This document shows, piece after piece, positions 34,301-44,710 of a stretch of DNA of 64,000 nucleotides. Both the position numbers and the translations under genes were made by a program. The notes under the pieces were generated by a model. It did no database searches and was not told where the DNA came from. It worked only from the letters and a program-made list of their open reading frames with translations. This DNA comes from Bryobacteraceae bacterium (GTDB lineage: Bacteria; Acidobacteriota; Terriglobia; Bryobacterales; Bryobacteraceae). Numbering within the stretch: the first letter of the stretch is position 1; each line of letters starts with the position of its first letter. The stretch covers positions 310,001 to 374,000 of the forward strand of contig JAIEMJ010000023.1 in the NCBI GenBank assembly GCA_019752335.1, in the 5' to 3' direction.

Positions 34301-34662
34301 TGCGGGCCCACCAGCAAGGGCGCCGGCAGTTGGCCTGCCCCGACGACTTCCACCGCCTCAGCCTCGAGCGACGGCGCGTACCCTCCCGGGTAAAGCCGCG
34401 CGCGCACGCGCACCCGGTCTCCCGCCTTCACCAGCGACTGGTGGGCGTCCATCACATAGATTCCGTGGCGGCCGTCCTGCAGAAAAAACGCGCGCCGGGG
34501 GGTGGTGACGTAGGTCACGATCCCGCTGGTCGTTACTTCGACCCGATTCTGCGCCTCCGCCTGCCCGATTTGCCGCAGTCGCGAAAGAGGTACCTCTAGC
34601 GGCGCACACACCGCCAGCGCGGTGACCAACACGACCCCGGCCATAGTGCGACGAAAAGCCAT
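31363..34662 (-). CDS. hybrid sensor histidine kinase with OB-fold sensing region
   Basis: This 1099-residue membrane protein has an N-terminal signal and membrane anchor. A periplasmic part holds OB-fold-like segments (for example VEVTTSGIVTYVTTPRRAFFLQD and ADPGVRIAGRLTYSRQDRMHVVQDA). A transmembrane helix lies near 430-447 (LALGLVAGVVAALVWILML). Next come a PAS domain (FQELCENASDLIFTFDRDGRILFSN), HisKA with His612 in KMSHEIRTPMNG, and HATPase (GGSGLGLAITRSLVELMGG). A first receiver-like region lacks a phospho-Asp (VVVAPAG). A normal receiver at the end has Asp1025 in AVLMDCHMPRMDGYEATREI. It probably phosphorylates its own receiver. The output partner is not in the window. Confidence 0.9.
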   Translation of the reverse strand: MAFRRTMAGVVLVTALAVCAPLEVPLSRLRQIGQAEAQNRVEVTTSGIVTYVTTPRRAFFLQDGRHGIYVMDAHQSLVKAGDRVRVRARLYPGGYAPSLEAEAVEVVGAGQLPAPLLVGPHELLQGNYDCVRVQLEGPLRSVDYGQSKPYLRLDHAGHVFRVRLDSLSPDRAQSWLGRTLRATGVAATIFNRHGQLTDAILIASSDADLSAVAGKAYQPPALAPISSILTFTPGETADPGVRIAGRLTYSRQDRMHVVQDASGGVVIESSGPVHLPLGSPVEVTGFEKLDPLAPSLTDAAVTAIPSAPALQPNPTTPLDIVAERWQARLVRLEGTLESISPSATGGVSLRFLSGGREFSADLDPDQQLPASIEPGARFAVTGVAFLTGFAYGDANRIWFRLQLRTPDDLRLLAAAAFWNGDRVSRLALGLVAGVVAALVWILMLRRRVRAQSALAREALAQERQAHSSFQELCENASDLIFTFDRDGRILFSNRAASLLTGYPPEELAGADYTLLLPDGSRERWRRFIERSMASRELTLRTERHLTARCGEIVTVEFNCRIFPGSDSQPLTVQVIGRDITQRKRLEETLERARQKAEEANLAKGEFLAKMSHEIRTPMNGVRGMTELLLDTPLDARQRNMAATIRDSAAALLRVINDILDFSKLEAEMVEIQSGPVDLRRVLEDVVDLLGFAAGEKHLELIVDYHPDCPRHFVTDGGRLRQILLNLVGNSLKFTEQGYVRLVVSYTAPMVSIAVEDSGVGIPPGKLPLLFQKFQQLDNSSSRRFGGSGLGLAITRSLVELMGGRIEVESAEGQGSCFRCWLPLPVDAAAETARSVYAPLGGTVIVADTALARHNAWQNLLRSFGVRAVLTTEFDRALRQFEQLHGEERELVVVAPAGAVSLPAGLSEEALGRALLLVWPDQREQAVALAGGWRVLTRPQHPDHLYATLAGIRRGESTSRSPMELLTRDPYPQLGLRVLVAEDNPVNLRVATAFLERLGCEVSAAADGLAAVGLIEQHHYDAVLMDCHMPRMDGYEATREIRSRGGRLAELPIVALTAAALPEDQARCLAAGMQYYLSKPLDSSELERLLQSLAPTASAC

Positions 34663-34701
34663 ACAAGCGAAGTATCGGCTTTTATCTTAGCGTTATTAAC
34701 C

Positions 34702-37434
<2,733 letters not shown>

Positions 37435-37446
37435 CTCAGTCTGATT

Positions 37447-37478
37447 ACTCCCCTCCCGGCCACTGTCGGGAGGGGAGT
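37447..37478 (+). terminator. hairpin terminator or attenuator between eno and gpmI
   Basis: A perfect 12-bp stem, ACTCCCCTCCCG (37447-37458) and CGGGAGGGGAGT (37467-37478), flanks an 8-base loop. It begins 12 bp after the eno stop. The T-tract is short (TTCG after the stem), so read-through into gpmI is likely. Confidence 0.7.
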
Positions 37479-37497
37479 TTCGTAGGAATACACACTC

Positions 37498-39000
37498 GTG
37501 AAGAAAAAAGTAATTCTCACCATCCTCGACGGGATGGGCTATCGCGTAAACGGCACCGGAAACGCTGTAGAGGCGGCCCAGAAGCCCACGTTTGATTTTC
37601 TGCAGAGCCAATATCCTTGGACGCTGATTGAAGCTTCTGGACCCTGGGTCGGCTTGCCGCCCGGGCAGATGGGTAACTCCGAAGTGGGCCACCTGAATAT
37701 CGGCTCCGGCCGCGTGATTCAGATGGATGTTACGCGGATCGACACCAGTATTTTGGAAGGCAAGCTATTTACGAATCCGGTGTTACTCGAGGCCATGCAT
37801 ACCAAGCGTCTGCATTTCTTTGGCTTACTGAGTGACGGCGGCGTGCACTCGATGAACACGCACTTGTACGCGTTACTCGAAATGGCGAAGCGGCAAAGCG
37901 TAGAAGAAGTCTTTGTTCACGTCTTCACCGACGGCCGCGATACGCCGCCCAATTCCGGCGCCGGCTTCGTCGCGGAACTCGAGGCCAAGATGCGCGAGTT
38001 GGGAGTTGGCAAAATCGCCAGCGTCAGCGGGCGTTACTACGCCATGGACCGGGACCAGCGCTGGGAGCGCGTCGCCAAGGCTTATACGGCCATCGTCCTC
38101 GGCACCGGTGACCATGCGCCCAGCGCCACCGCGGCAATCGAGGCGGCCTATGCCAAGGGCGTCACGGACGAGTTTATTGAGCCGGTCACCATTCTGGACG
38201 AAGGCCTGGTGCAAGACGGCGACTCCATCATCTTCTACAACTATCGCGCCGACCGCGCGCGCGAGTTGACGCAGATGGTGCTGGACCCGGTCGTCGCCAA
38301 AGCCGGTGGCGTGCCGCAGCGCCTGCGGCTGCGCTACACGCAGATGACCGAATACGACAAAAGTTACGGCCTGCCCTATGCCTTTGGTCCGCTCACGCAC
38401 ACGGGCTTGCTCGCGGACGCCTTGGCCGCGCACGGCAAGACGAACCTGCGCGTCGCGGAAACCGAGAAATACCCGCACGTGACTTACTTCTTTAATGGCG
38501 GAAACGAGAATATCCCGGGCGGCGAGTCGCGCAAGATGGTGAAGTCACCCAAGGTGGCCACTTACGACTTACAACCGGAAATGAGCGCGCCCGAAGTGTG
38601 CGACGTGGTGGTCCACGCGATCACCGAGGGCGACTATGACGTCATCGTGGTGAACTTCGCGAACCCGGACATGGTGGGCCATACCGGCGTCTTCGCGGCG
38701 GCGGTGGAAGCCGTCGAAACCTGTGATGCCTGCCTCAAGCGCATTTGGGAAGTGCTGCAAACGCACCCGGCCATCTGGATGATCACCGCCGACCATGGCA
38801 ACTCCGAGACGATGATCGATCCGGAGACGGGCCTGGTACACACCTACCATACGACGAACCCCGTGCCCTTTATTCTGGTGGACCCGGCGAAGCCCAAGCT
38901 GCGCGAGGGTGGGAGTCTGCGAGACATCGCCCCCACGATTCTCGGCGTGCTGGGAGTGCCGCAACCCACGGAGATGACGGGACGGGATTTGCGGGCGTAG
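37498..39000 (+). CDS. gpmI: 2,3-bisphosphoglycerate-independent phosphoglycerate mutase
   Basis: This 500-residue manganese enzyme interconverts 3- and 2-phosphoglycerate. The alkaline-phosphatase-like site is visible as ILDGMGYR (Asp11), PGQMGNSEVGHLNIGSGRV with the catalytic Ser61, FTDGRDTPP, VSGRYYAMDRD, NFANPDMVGHTG and ITADHGNSETM. The start is a GTG with AGGAA upstream. It follows enolase, so the two form a small glycolytic pair. Confidence 0.96.
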   Translation: MKKKVILTILDGMGYRVNGTGNAVEAAQKPTFDFLQSQYPWTLIEASGPWVGLPPGQMGNSEVGHLNIGSGRVIQMDVTRIDTSILEGKLFTNPVLLEAMHTKRLHFFGLLSDGGVHSMNTHLYALLEMAKRQSVEEVFVHVFTDGRDTPPNSGAGFVAELEAKMRELGVGKIASVSGRYYAMDRDQRWERVAKAYTAIVLGTGDHAPSATAAIEAAYAKGVTDEFIEPVTILDEGLVQDGDSIIFYNYRADRARELTQMVLDPVVAKAGGVPQRLRLRYTQMTEYDKSYGLPYAFGPLTHTGLLADALAAHGKTNLRVAETEKYPHVTYFFNGGNENIPGGESRKMVKSPKVATYDLQPEMSAPEVCDVVVHAITEGDYDVIVVNFANPDMVGHTGVFAAAVEAVETCDACLKRIWEVLQTHPAIWMITADHGNSETMIDPETGLVHTYHTTNPVPFILVDPAKPKLREGGSLRDIAPTILGVLGVPQPTEMTGRDLRA

Positions 39001-39012
39001 AATGTAAGCACT

Positions 39013-39873
39013 ATGCTTACCCGTCGCGGCCTGGTAGCCGCCTCCGCCGCTGTTACGCTCCAGTACCGCCTGCAGGCCGCCGATACGGCCAGCGGCATGA
39101 AGGGCCGGGTAAACCACTCGGTCTGCAAATGGTGTTACGGCAAGGTGCCGCTCGAAGACTTGTGCAAGCAAGCCAAGGACCTGGGCTTGAACTCCATCGA
39201 GTTACTCGGCCCCAACGATTGGCCGACGCTGCATAAGTATAACCTCACCTGCGCCATGGCCGCCAACCCGGTGGTGGATGGCCTGGGCGGTATCACCAAG
39301 GCCTTTAACCGCGTCGAGCATCACGACAAGCTGGCGCAAGCCTACGAGGACTGGATCCCGAAGGCGGCCGCCGCCGGGCTCAAAAATGTGATCTGCTTCT
39401 CCGGCAACCGCGATGGCATGTCCGACTCGCAGGGATTGGAGAACTGCGCCCAGGGCCTGAAGCGCCTGATGGCGGTTTGCGAAAAGCACAAGATTACTTT
39501 GGTGATGGAGTTACTCAACAGCAAGGTGAATCACCCGGATTACATGTGCGACCACACCGCCTGGGGCGTGGAATTGTGTAAGCAAATCGGCTCCGAGCGG
39601 TTCAAATTGCTCTACGACATTTATCACATGCAGATCATGGAAGGCGACGTGATCGCGACGATTCGGAAACAGCAGAATTACATCGCGCACTACCACACGG
39701 GCGGCGTGCCAGGCCGCGCCGAGATCGACGAGACGCAGGAATTGAACTATCCGGCGATAATGAAGGCGATTGTCGATACCGGCTTCAAGGGCTTCGTGGC
39801 GCAGGAGTTTGTACCCAAGCGCCCAGAAGTCCTGGCGTCGCTGAAGCAAGGCGTCCGCATTTGCGACGTTTAG
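39013..39873 (+). CDS. hydroxypyruvate isomerase-like TIM-barrel protein (exported)
   Basis: This 286-residue protein has a twin-Arg-type signal (MLTRRGLVAASAAVTLQYRLQA) and a xylose-isomerase-like TIM barrel. Metal-binding positions are visible as LVMELLNSKVNHPDY, LLYDIYHMQIMEGD, AHYHTGGVPGR and GFVAQEF. It is like the Hyi/OtnI group. The enzyme would act in the periplasm, which is unusual for the fold but common in this phylum. It ends 3 bp before the stop of the convergent Gfo/Idh/MocA gene. Confidence 0.85.
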   Translation: MLTRRGLVAASAAVTLQYRLQAADTASGMKGRVNHSVCKWCYGKVPLEDLCKQAKDLGLNSIELLGPNDWPTLHKYNLTCAMAANPVVDGLGGITKAFNRVEHHDKLAQAYEDWIPKAAAAGLKNVICFSGNRDGMSDSQGLENCAQGLKRLMAVCEKHKITLVMELLNSKVNHPDYMCDHTAWGVELCKQIGSERFKLLYDIYHMQIMEGDVIATIRKQQNYIAHYHTGGVPGRAEIDETQELNYPAIMKAIVDTGFKGFVAQEFVPKRPEVLASLKQGVRICDV

Positions 39874-39876
39874 TAT

Positions 39877-40983
39877 CTACGCCATCATCTGTTGCCAGGT
39901 GACTTCGCGTTTGGCGTCGATGGCTTGCTGGCCGAGGATCGCCGTTAAGGTACTCTCCGCCGCGCGGACTCCAACATTCTCTGGTTCGCCGGCTTGCACG
40001 CGGCGGACGAATTCCTCGAGCGCGTCCGCGGTGATGTCGCGCGTGGATTTCTCAGTAACCGGGCCGGCGCCCGTATTGTAAGTCCAATACTCGCGCGCCG
40101 TTTCGATAAAGCCGTTCTCTCCAATGTAACGTTCGCGGTTGGAGCGGAAGAAGCGCGGCGTCATTTGCGATCCGGCGAAAGTCATTTGGACGTTGCCGGG
40201 ATAATCGTAAGTCACACTGAGGTGGTCGAGCAAGTCGCCACGCTTTTCCACGGTCCGGCCGCCGGTGCCGATTGCCTGAAGCGGGTGCGCGCCCAGGAAC
40301 CAGTTAATGGCATCCAGATTGTGGACGTAGGTTTCGACAATTACCTCGCCAAAAGTATTCCGCCAAAGTTTCCACTGCTCTAATTTCTCTTTCTCGTTAC
40401 GCGGCTTGGGCAGAGGCGGCTCATTGCCTTGTAGGGCGAACTTGAGAAACTCGCCGTGGACTTCGCGCACCTTACCAATCGCGCCACTATCCAGCATCTG
40501 CTTGGCCTTGACATAAACGCCACCGTAACGCTGCTGGAAGCCAAAAGTGATATTGATCTTGCGGTCGGCGCTATCGGCGGCGCGCATGACGCGCTTACAA
40601 CCGGCGACGTCGAGCCCGGCGGGCTTCTCCATATAAATGTGCTTGCCGGACTTCACCGCCGCCTCGAAATGCTCGGGGTGCAGGTAAACCGGCGTCGCGA
40701 TCATCACGGCGTCGACGTCGCGCGAATTCAGAACATCCTGAAAATTCGCGTAGCTCTTGGCGTCCGGGACGCCGATCTTGGCTTTGGCCTTCTCCGCCTG
40801 CTCGGGTACGACGTCGCAGACGGCCACGACCTTGGCGCGCGGGTCCTTGGCGACGGTGCTGGCGGTGTAAGTGCCCCGGCTACCGGCCCCGATGAGTCCG
40901 ATGCGGACGGCGGAATTCTGCGCGCTGCCGCGAACGGCTTGGAGCGGCACCAATAAGGCGGTACGGCGAGTAAGTGGTGACAT
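39877..40983 (-). CDS. Gfo/Idh/MocA-type oxidoreductase (exported)
   Basis: This 368-residue protein has a Tat-like signal (MSPLTRRTALLVPLQAVRGSA) and a Rossmann start (VRIGLIGAGSRG). The family EKPAG with catalytic Lys is in HIYMEKPAGLDVAGC, and VETYVHNLDAINWFLGAHP holds the His/Asp of the C-terminal domain. It probably oxidises or reduces a sugar with NAD(P). The start at 40983 is preferred as it begins the signal. It is the last of three minus-strand genes (cupin, oxidoreductase, this), with which it shares a likely sugar-acid pathway. Confidence 0.87.
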   Translation of the reverse strand: MSPLTRRTALLVPLQAVRGSAQNSAVRIGLIGAGSRGTYTASTVAKDPRAKVVAVCDVVPEQAEKAKAKIGVPDAKSYANFQDVLNSRDVDAVMIATPVYLHPEHFEAAVKSGKHIYMEKPAGLDVAGCKRVMRAADSADRKINITFGFQQRYGGVYVKAKQMLDSGAIGKVREVHGEFLKFALQGNEPPLPKPRNEKEKLEQWKLWRNTFGEVIVETYVHNLDAINWFLGAHPLQAIGTGGRTVEKRGDLLDHLSVTYDYPGNVQMTFAGSQMTPRFFRSNRERYIGENGFIETAREYWTYNTGAGPVTEKSTRDITADALEEFVRRVQAGEPENVGVRAAESTLTAILGQQAIDAKREVTWQQMMA

Positions 40984-40996
40984 CTGGTTTCTCCTG

Positions 40997-42022
40997 TTAG
41001 AGCATTTGGCAAGCGGTAAGTAACACCTCATGCGTCATGAGGTCGTGTTCGGCGGAGTAAGTGGGTTTCGCGCCCTGGCGGATGATAGCCGCCATTTCGA
41101 TAAAGTCCGGAGTATAGGGCAACCCGGCGGGAGGTGGGGGCTCCATCCATTTCTCGCCGGCCTCATAGGGTCCGGCGGCCTGCTTAAGCTGCACGTGCAG
41201 ACGGGCTTGCTCAAACGGCTGCGCACGCATGGAACCGTTGGTGCCCAGGATTTCGACGTACCGGTGCGAGTTCCCGTGCGGATCAAAGCCAGCCAGGGAA
41301 ATCTCGGCGATGGCGCGCGGATATTCGAGAATCACCAGGTTATTGTCGGCCAGTTGATCGTTGAGTTTCCCGTGATGGTGGATGAAGCCAGTAACTCGGG
41401 TCGGTTTGCCGAGCAACCCGGTCGCGCGGTCGACTAAGTGACACCCTTCGGAGAACATCATCCCGCCGCGGTATTTGGCCAGATGGGCTCGCTCGTCGGC
41501 CAGAATCGGCTTGTCGATCGACGCGCGAAAGCGGTAGATGTCGCCGAGCCAGCCTTGCCGCGCCGCCTGCATGGCCGCTTGCATGGCTGGGTGATAGCGC
41601 CACTGGAAGCCCATCTGCACGACGTGCTTCCGGCGGGTGGCGTCCTCCAGCAATTTTCGCAGGCCGGCCAAATTAGCGCCCGGGGGCTTATCCAAATGGA
41701 CAAACTTACCGGCCGCGACGGCGCGGGTGGCCCAAGCCAGATTGTCGGCGGCGTCGGCGCCTTCCACGGCGATTAGTTCGATGCTGGGGTCGCGCAGGAC
41801 ATCTTCGAAGCGCAACATGGGAACCTGCGAGAAGATCGCGCCGACAGCGGGATCGTGCGGGTCGGGACGGCAGAGCCCGGCAAAGTCGTAGGCGGGGAGG
41901 CTCTGGAGGGCGCGGATCTTGCTGGCGGCGTGGCCGTGTCCGGTGCCCACCATGGCCACGCGAATCTTCGCGGCCGGAGCCTGGGCCGCGAGCGCGAACA
42001 AAGAGAAGTGGCGGCGAGTCAT
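40997..42022 (-). CDS. Gfo/Idh/MocA-type oxidoreductase (exported), second copy
   Basis: This 341-residue protein has a Tat-like signal (MTRRHFSLFALAAQAPAA) and a Rossmann motif VAMVGTGHGHAASK. The catalytic Lys is present as VHLDKPPGANLAGL, with MFSEGCHLVDRATGLLG as the C-terminal-domain metal or His segment. The EKP is changed to DKP. It starts 4 bp after the stop of the cupin gene. It is followed by the other oxidoreductase in the same direction, so the two may work in sequence or as alternatives. Confidence 0.85.
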   Translation of the reverse strand: MTRRHFSLFALAAQAPAAKIRVAMVGTGHGHAASKIRALQSLPAYDFAGLCRPDPHDPAVGAIFSQVPMLRFEDVLRDPSIELIAVEGADAADNLAWATRAVAAGKFVHLDKPPGANLAGLRKLLEDATRRKHVVQMGFQWRYHPAMQAAMQAARQGWLGDIYRFRASIDKPILADERAHLAKYRGGMMFSEGCHLVDRATGLLGKPTRVTGFIHHHGKLNDQLADNNLVILEYPRAIAEISLAGFDPHGNSHRYVEILGTNGSMRAQPFEQARLHVQLKQAAGPYEAGEKWMEPPPPAGLPYTPDFIEMAAIIRQGAKPTYSAEHDLMTHEVLLTACQML

Positions 42023-42026
42023 GTGG

Positions 42027-42761
42027 CTAGGGCGCCTCAATCTGAATCAATTCGACGTCGCTTTCGGCCGTCACGTCAAGCTTCGCCGCGCCCTGGACGA
42101 AGACGCTGTCGCGTTCGCCGGCCGCGTAAGTCTTTTGGCCGTCGTTCACCTTCAAGGCGCCTCGCCAGACAAAGAAGACAGCTTCCCCGCCCGCGGCTAC
42201 CGTGGCGCGAAAGTGCTGCCCGGACTTCAACTGGCGATGGGTACCGGTGGCGCGAAACGAACCCAACGCCGCGTTGGTAAAGGCGCCGTTCTTGCGGCTG
42301 AAGTTGACATACTTCACGGCGCCGGGCGTGATTACGCCTTGAGGGGCCGCGGCGCCGGGCTTCTTCGAGTCCCGCGCGCCGGTGTACAGAATCAGGTCTG
42401 GCGGATTCTGAAAGCTGATCATGGTGGCTTCGCCTTGGCCGGCAGTGACCGTGCCGTGAATCTGACCGGTGGGCACGAAGGCGCATTCGCCCGCCTTGAA
42501 GAGACGGAGCGAATCGCCCTGCCGGAGATTCACTTCGCCCGCGAGCACGAGGATCGTGTCGTCAGAATAGTCGTGTACGTGCTGGGCGAACTCGTTGCCC
42601 GGCTTCGACACCGACAAGTTCAGAGTGGTCTTCTTGGCGCCGAGCCCGGGGTGAATGATGCGCCGCGATGTGACTTCGCCCATCTGAAAGGGGACGCTCT
42701 CCGCGAAGCGGACGACGCGGATGTCGGCGGCGAGCAGACTCAAGAATAAGAACGTAAGCAT
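42027..42761 (-). CDS. secreted bicupin protein
   Basis: This 244-residue protein has a signal peptide (MLTFLFLSLLAA) and two cupin folds. The first is clear: EFAQHVHDYSDDTILVLAGEVNLRQG with the His/His/Glu metal ligands and FVPTGQIHGTV. The second (HFRATVAAGGEAVFFVWRGALKVNDGQ) lacks a clear HxH. The start at 42761 is chosen for the signal peptide. It lies upstream of the two oxidoreductase genes and is likely part of the same sugar or lactone pathway. The reaction is unknown. Confidence 0.8.
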   Translation of the reverse strand: MLTFLFLSLLAADIRVVRFAESVPFQMGEVTSRRIIHPGLGAKKTTLNLSVSKPGNEFAQHVHDYSDDTILVLAGEVNLRQGDSLRLFKAGECAFVPTGQIHGTVTAGQGEATMISFQNPPDLILYTGARDSKKPGAAAPQGVITPGAVKYVNFSRKNGAFTNAALGSFRATGTHRQLKSGQHFRATVAAGGEAVFFVWRGALKVNDGQKTYAAGERDSVFVQGAAKLDVTAESDVELIQIEAP

Positions 42762-42792
42762 AGGCCAGTGTCGAAATGATATAACAAGCCCG

Positions 42793-43659
42793 ATGCTCCG
42801 ACGTACCGCCCTCACCCTGCCCTTGGCCCTAGCGGCCGCGAAACGAGCGTTACGGCTTTCGGTCCGCGTGGAGGCACTGTTTCCGGGCCAGACACTAACG
42901 GCGCAGATGGAGCGCGTCGCTGAGGCGGGCTACGACGCTTTCGAATTCGGCGACTGGCGGGCGGCCGACGCCAAAGCCATCAATGCACGGAAGCGGCGCT
43001 TGCGGCTGGAGTGCGCTTGCCTTGTCGGCAATCGCAGCGTGAACCCGGTGGGCATGGGGCTCTGCGATCCGGCGGAGCGCGCGGGCTTCCTGGCCGAGAT
43101 CCGCGCATCGACGCAGGCGGCGGTGGAGTTCGAAACGAAGCAAATCGTCGTGCTAACCGGCTTCAAGGCCCCGCACCTCAGCCGTAACCAACAGCGGGCC
43201 AGCATCGTGGAGGGCTTGAAGCGGGCTTGCGACGTGGTGAGTCCAGCGGGGGTGACGATCATTCTGGAGCCCATCAACACTTTAGCCAAGGTGGAGCCGC
43301 TGAATCCCAAGGGCAACAACCACGCCGACTACTTCCTGGACCATGTCCCCGAAGCGCTCGACCTGTTGCGGCAAGTGAACCATCCGCACGCCAAGCTGCT
43401 CTATGACCTTTACCACGCGCAGATTATGAACGGGAATCTGATTGAAACGATCCGGGGGAACATCGCGCAGATCGCGCATGTCCACGTGGGCGATGTACCG
43501 GGGCGGCATGAGCCGGGCACGGGAGAGATTGACCATCGCAACGTATTCCGGGCCTTGCGAGACGCAGGCTTCGGCGGGTATGTGGCGATGGAGTATGTGC
43601 CTCAGGGAGACGCGATGGCGACTCTGCGGGCGGTAAGGAAGCTGGTGGAGGGCCTGTAA
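42793..43659 (+). CDS. hydroxypyruvate isomerase-like TIM-barrel protein
   Basis: This 288-residue protein is the paralogue of the gene at 39013. It has the barrel motifs VTIILEPINTL, LLYDLYHAQIMNGN, AHVHVGDVPGRHEP and GGYVAMEYVP, which supply the Glu/Asp/His/Glu metal set. The N-terminus MLRRTALTLPLALAAAKRALRL could be a short export signal. It is divergent from the cupin gene by 31 bp. An inverted repeat follows its stop. Confidence 0.83.
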   Translation: MLRRTALTLPLALAAAKRALRLSVRVEALFPGQTLTAQMERVAEAGYDAFEFGDWRAADAKAINARKRRLRLECACLVGNRSVNPVGMGLCDPAERAGFLAEIRASTQAAVEFETKQIVVLTGFKAPHLSRNQQRASIVEGLKRACDVVSPAGVTIILEPINTLAKVEPLNPKGNNHADYFLDHVPEALDLLRQVNHPHAKLLYDLYHAQIMNGNLIETIRGNIAQIAHVHVGDVPGRHEPGTGEIDHRNVFRALRDAGFGGYVAMEYVPQGDAMATLRAVRKLVEGL

Positions 43660-43704
43660 TGTACGAAACCGGCGTCGCGGGAGGCTGCGCCGGTTGGAGG
43701 TACA
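43660..43704. terminator. two-part inverted repeat between convergent genes
   Basis: An inner stem AACCGGCG (43667-43674) and CGCCGGTT (43688-43695), and an outer stem TGTAC (43660-43664) and GTACA (43700-43704), form one nested hairpin directly after the TIM-barrel stop. It lies between that gene and the convergent DksA gene, so it could end transcripts from both sides. There is no T-run, so the terminator call is moderate. Confidence 0.5.
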
Positions 43705-43728
43705 GCGAAGGAAACTTGTGGGTTCGCT

Positions 43729-44112
43729 TTAGGCGGCGGTAACGAGCATCTCTTCGAGATCCTCGACACCCATTTCCTGATTGCGGTCGGCCTGCTCCTG
43801 GCAGGAGATGCAATAAGGGGTCCAGGGTACCGCGTTCAAACGCTTGGGCGAGATGTCCTCTTCGCAGTGCAGACAGACGCCAAAGGCGCCGTCGTCGATC
43901 CGGCGCAGCGCGCCGCGGACCTGCGCCAGAAGCTTGCTCTCGCGGTCCAGGTTACGGATCGCGAGCTCTCGCTCGGCGGCGTGCTGAACTTCGTCAAGAG
44001 CATCAGGGCTCTTTTCGATAACGATGCCATCACGGTTTCGCACTACTTCGGACAACTCGGCCGCCTTGGCCTCGAGAATGTCACGGAACTTATTGATTTC
44101 GCTCTTAGTCAT
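43729..44112 (-). CDS. DksA/TraR-type zinc-finger protein
   Basis: This 127-residue protein has a coiled-coil N-terminus (MTKSEINKFRDILEAKAAELSEVV and LLAQVRGALRRIDDGAF) and the DksA zinc site CLHCEEDISPKRLNAVPWTPYCISCQ, a C4 pattern. DksA-like proteins bind RNA polymerase in its secondary channel and tune transcription with ppGpp. The start at 44112 is supported by GAGGAG 10 bp upstream. It stands alone after a long non-coding gap. Confidence 0.9.
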   Translation of the reverse strand: MTKSEINKFRDILEAKAAELSEVVRNRDGIVIEKSPDALDEVQHAAERELAIRNLDRESKLLAQVRGALRRIDDGAFGVCLHCEEDISPKRLNAVPWTPYCISCQEQADRNQEMGVEDLEEMLVTAA

Positions 44113-44710
44113 GTTGTTACTCCTCAATCTTTGTTTTTGTTTTTACTGTCTTTTTCTCTCGTCCACGGTATAGACGCAGGATGGGGGGAAAAGTTGCAAA
44201 CATTTTAGTCGCCCTAGCTCAGGTTTTCTGAGCGCAACAGGCTTCCTAAACACAACCTCATCTGAAAACGGTACGACCCTGGGAGAGAACCTGGTTTCGG
44301 CCGTTCGGCCCATCCGAATCTTCAAATTTCAAACAACCCGTAGTGGAGGAATACATTCCAGCCACTCGTTCATTCCCCGAGAAGTCATTCCCGGGCGCTT
44401 CTTCGCCTCACCTTCGATTAGTGAGCACTAGCCCCAAGGCACCAAGTATCGTAGCACAGGTCTATAGCAATTTCATGGCCAATAATGTGGGTACCTGTAT
44501 TCTTTTACGCGTGTAGCCCATCGGCGGATTTAGTTTACTTTGGTGAACTCTCCGCTAACCCAGTGATTATCGGCACCGTTAGCCATTCCAATAGTCTTTC
44601 GTCATCATTAGAACGGGAATCGGGCGAAAAAGTTTCAGGGTCTCGGAAATCTTTACCGGTTCTGCAGCCGTGTGCCATTTTCGGCCACCGGTGGGGCAAA
44701 TCAGCCACCC
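44113..44710. other. 598-bp non-coding region, AT-richer than its neighbours
   Basis: The region upstream of the DksA gene, up to the stop of the next minus-strand gene, has no supported ORF. The short frames seen lack a good start context or family character. It is visibly richer in A/T than the coding DNA on both sides and contains only weak inverted repeats, such as TAGTG-AG-CACTA. It may hold the DksA promoter, remnants of a lost gene or a small RNA; I see no recognisable one. Confidence 0.5.
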
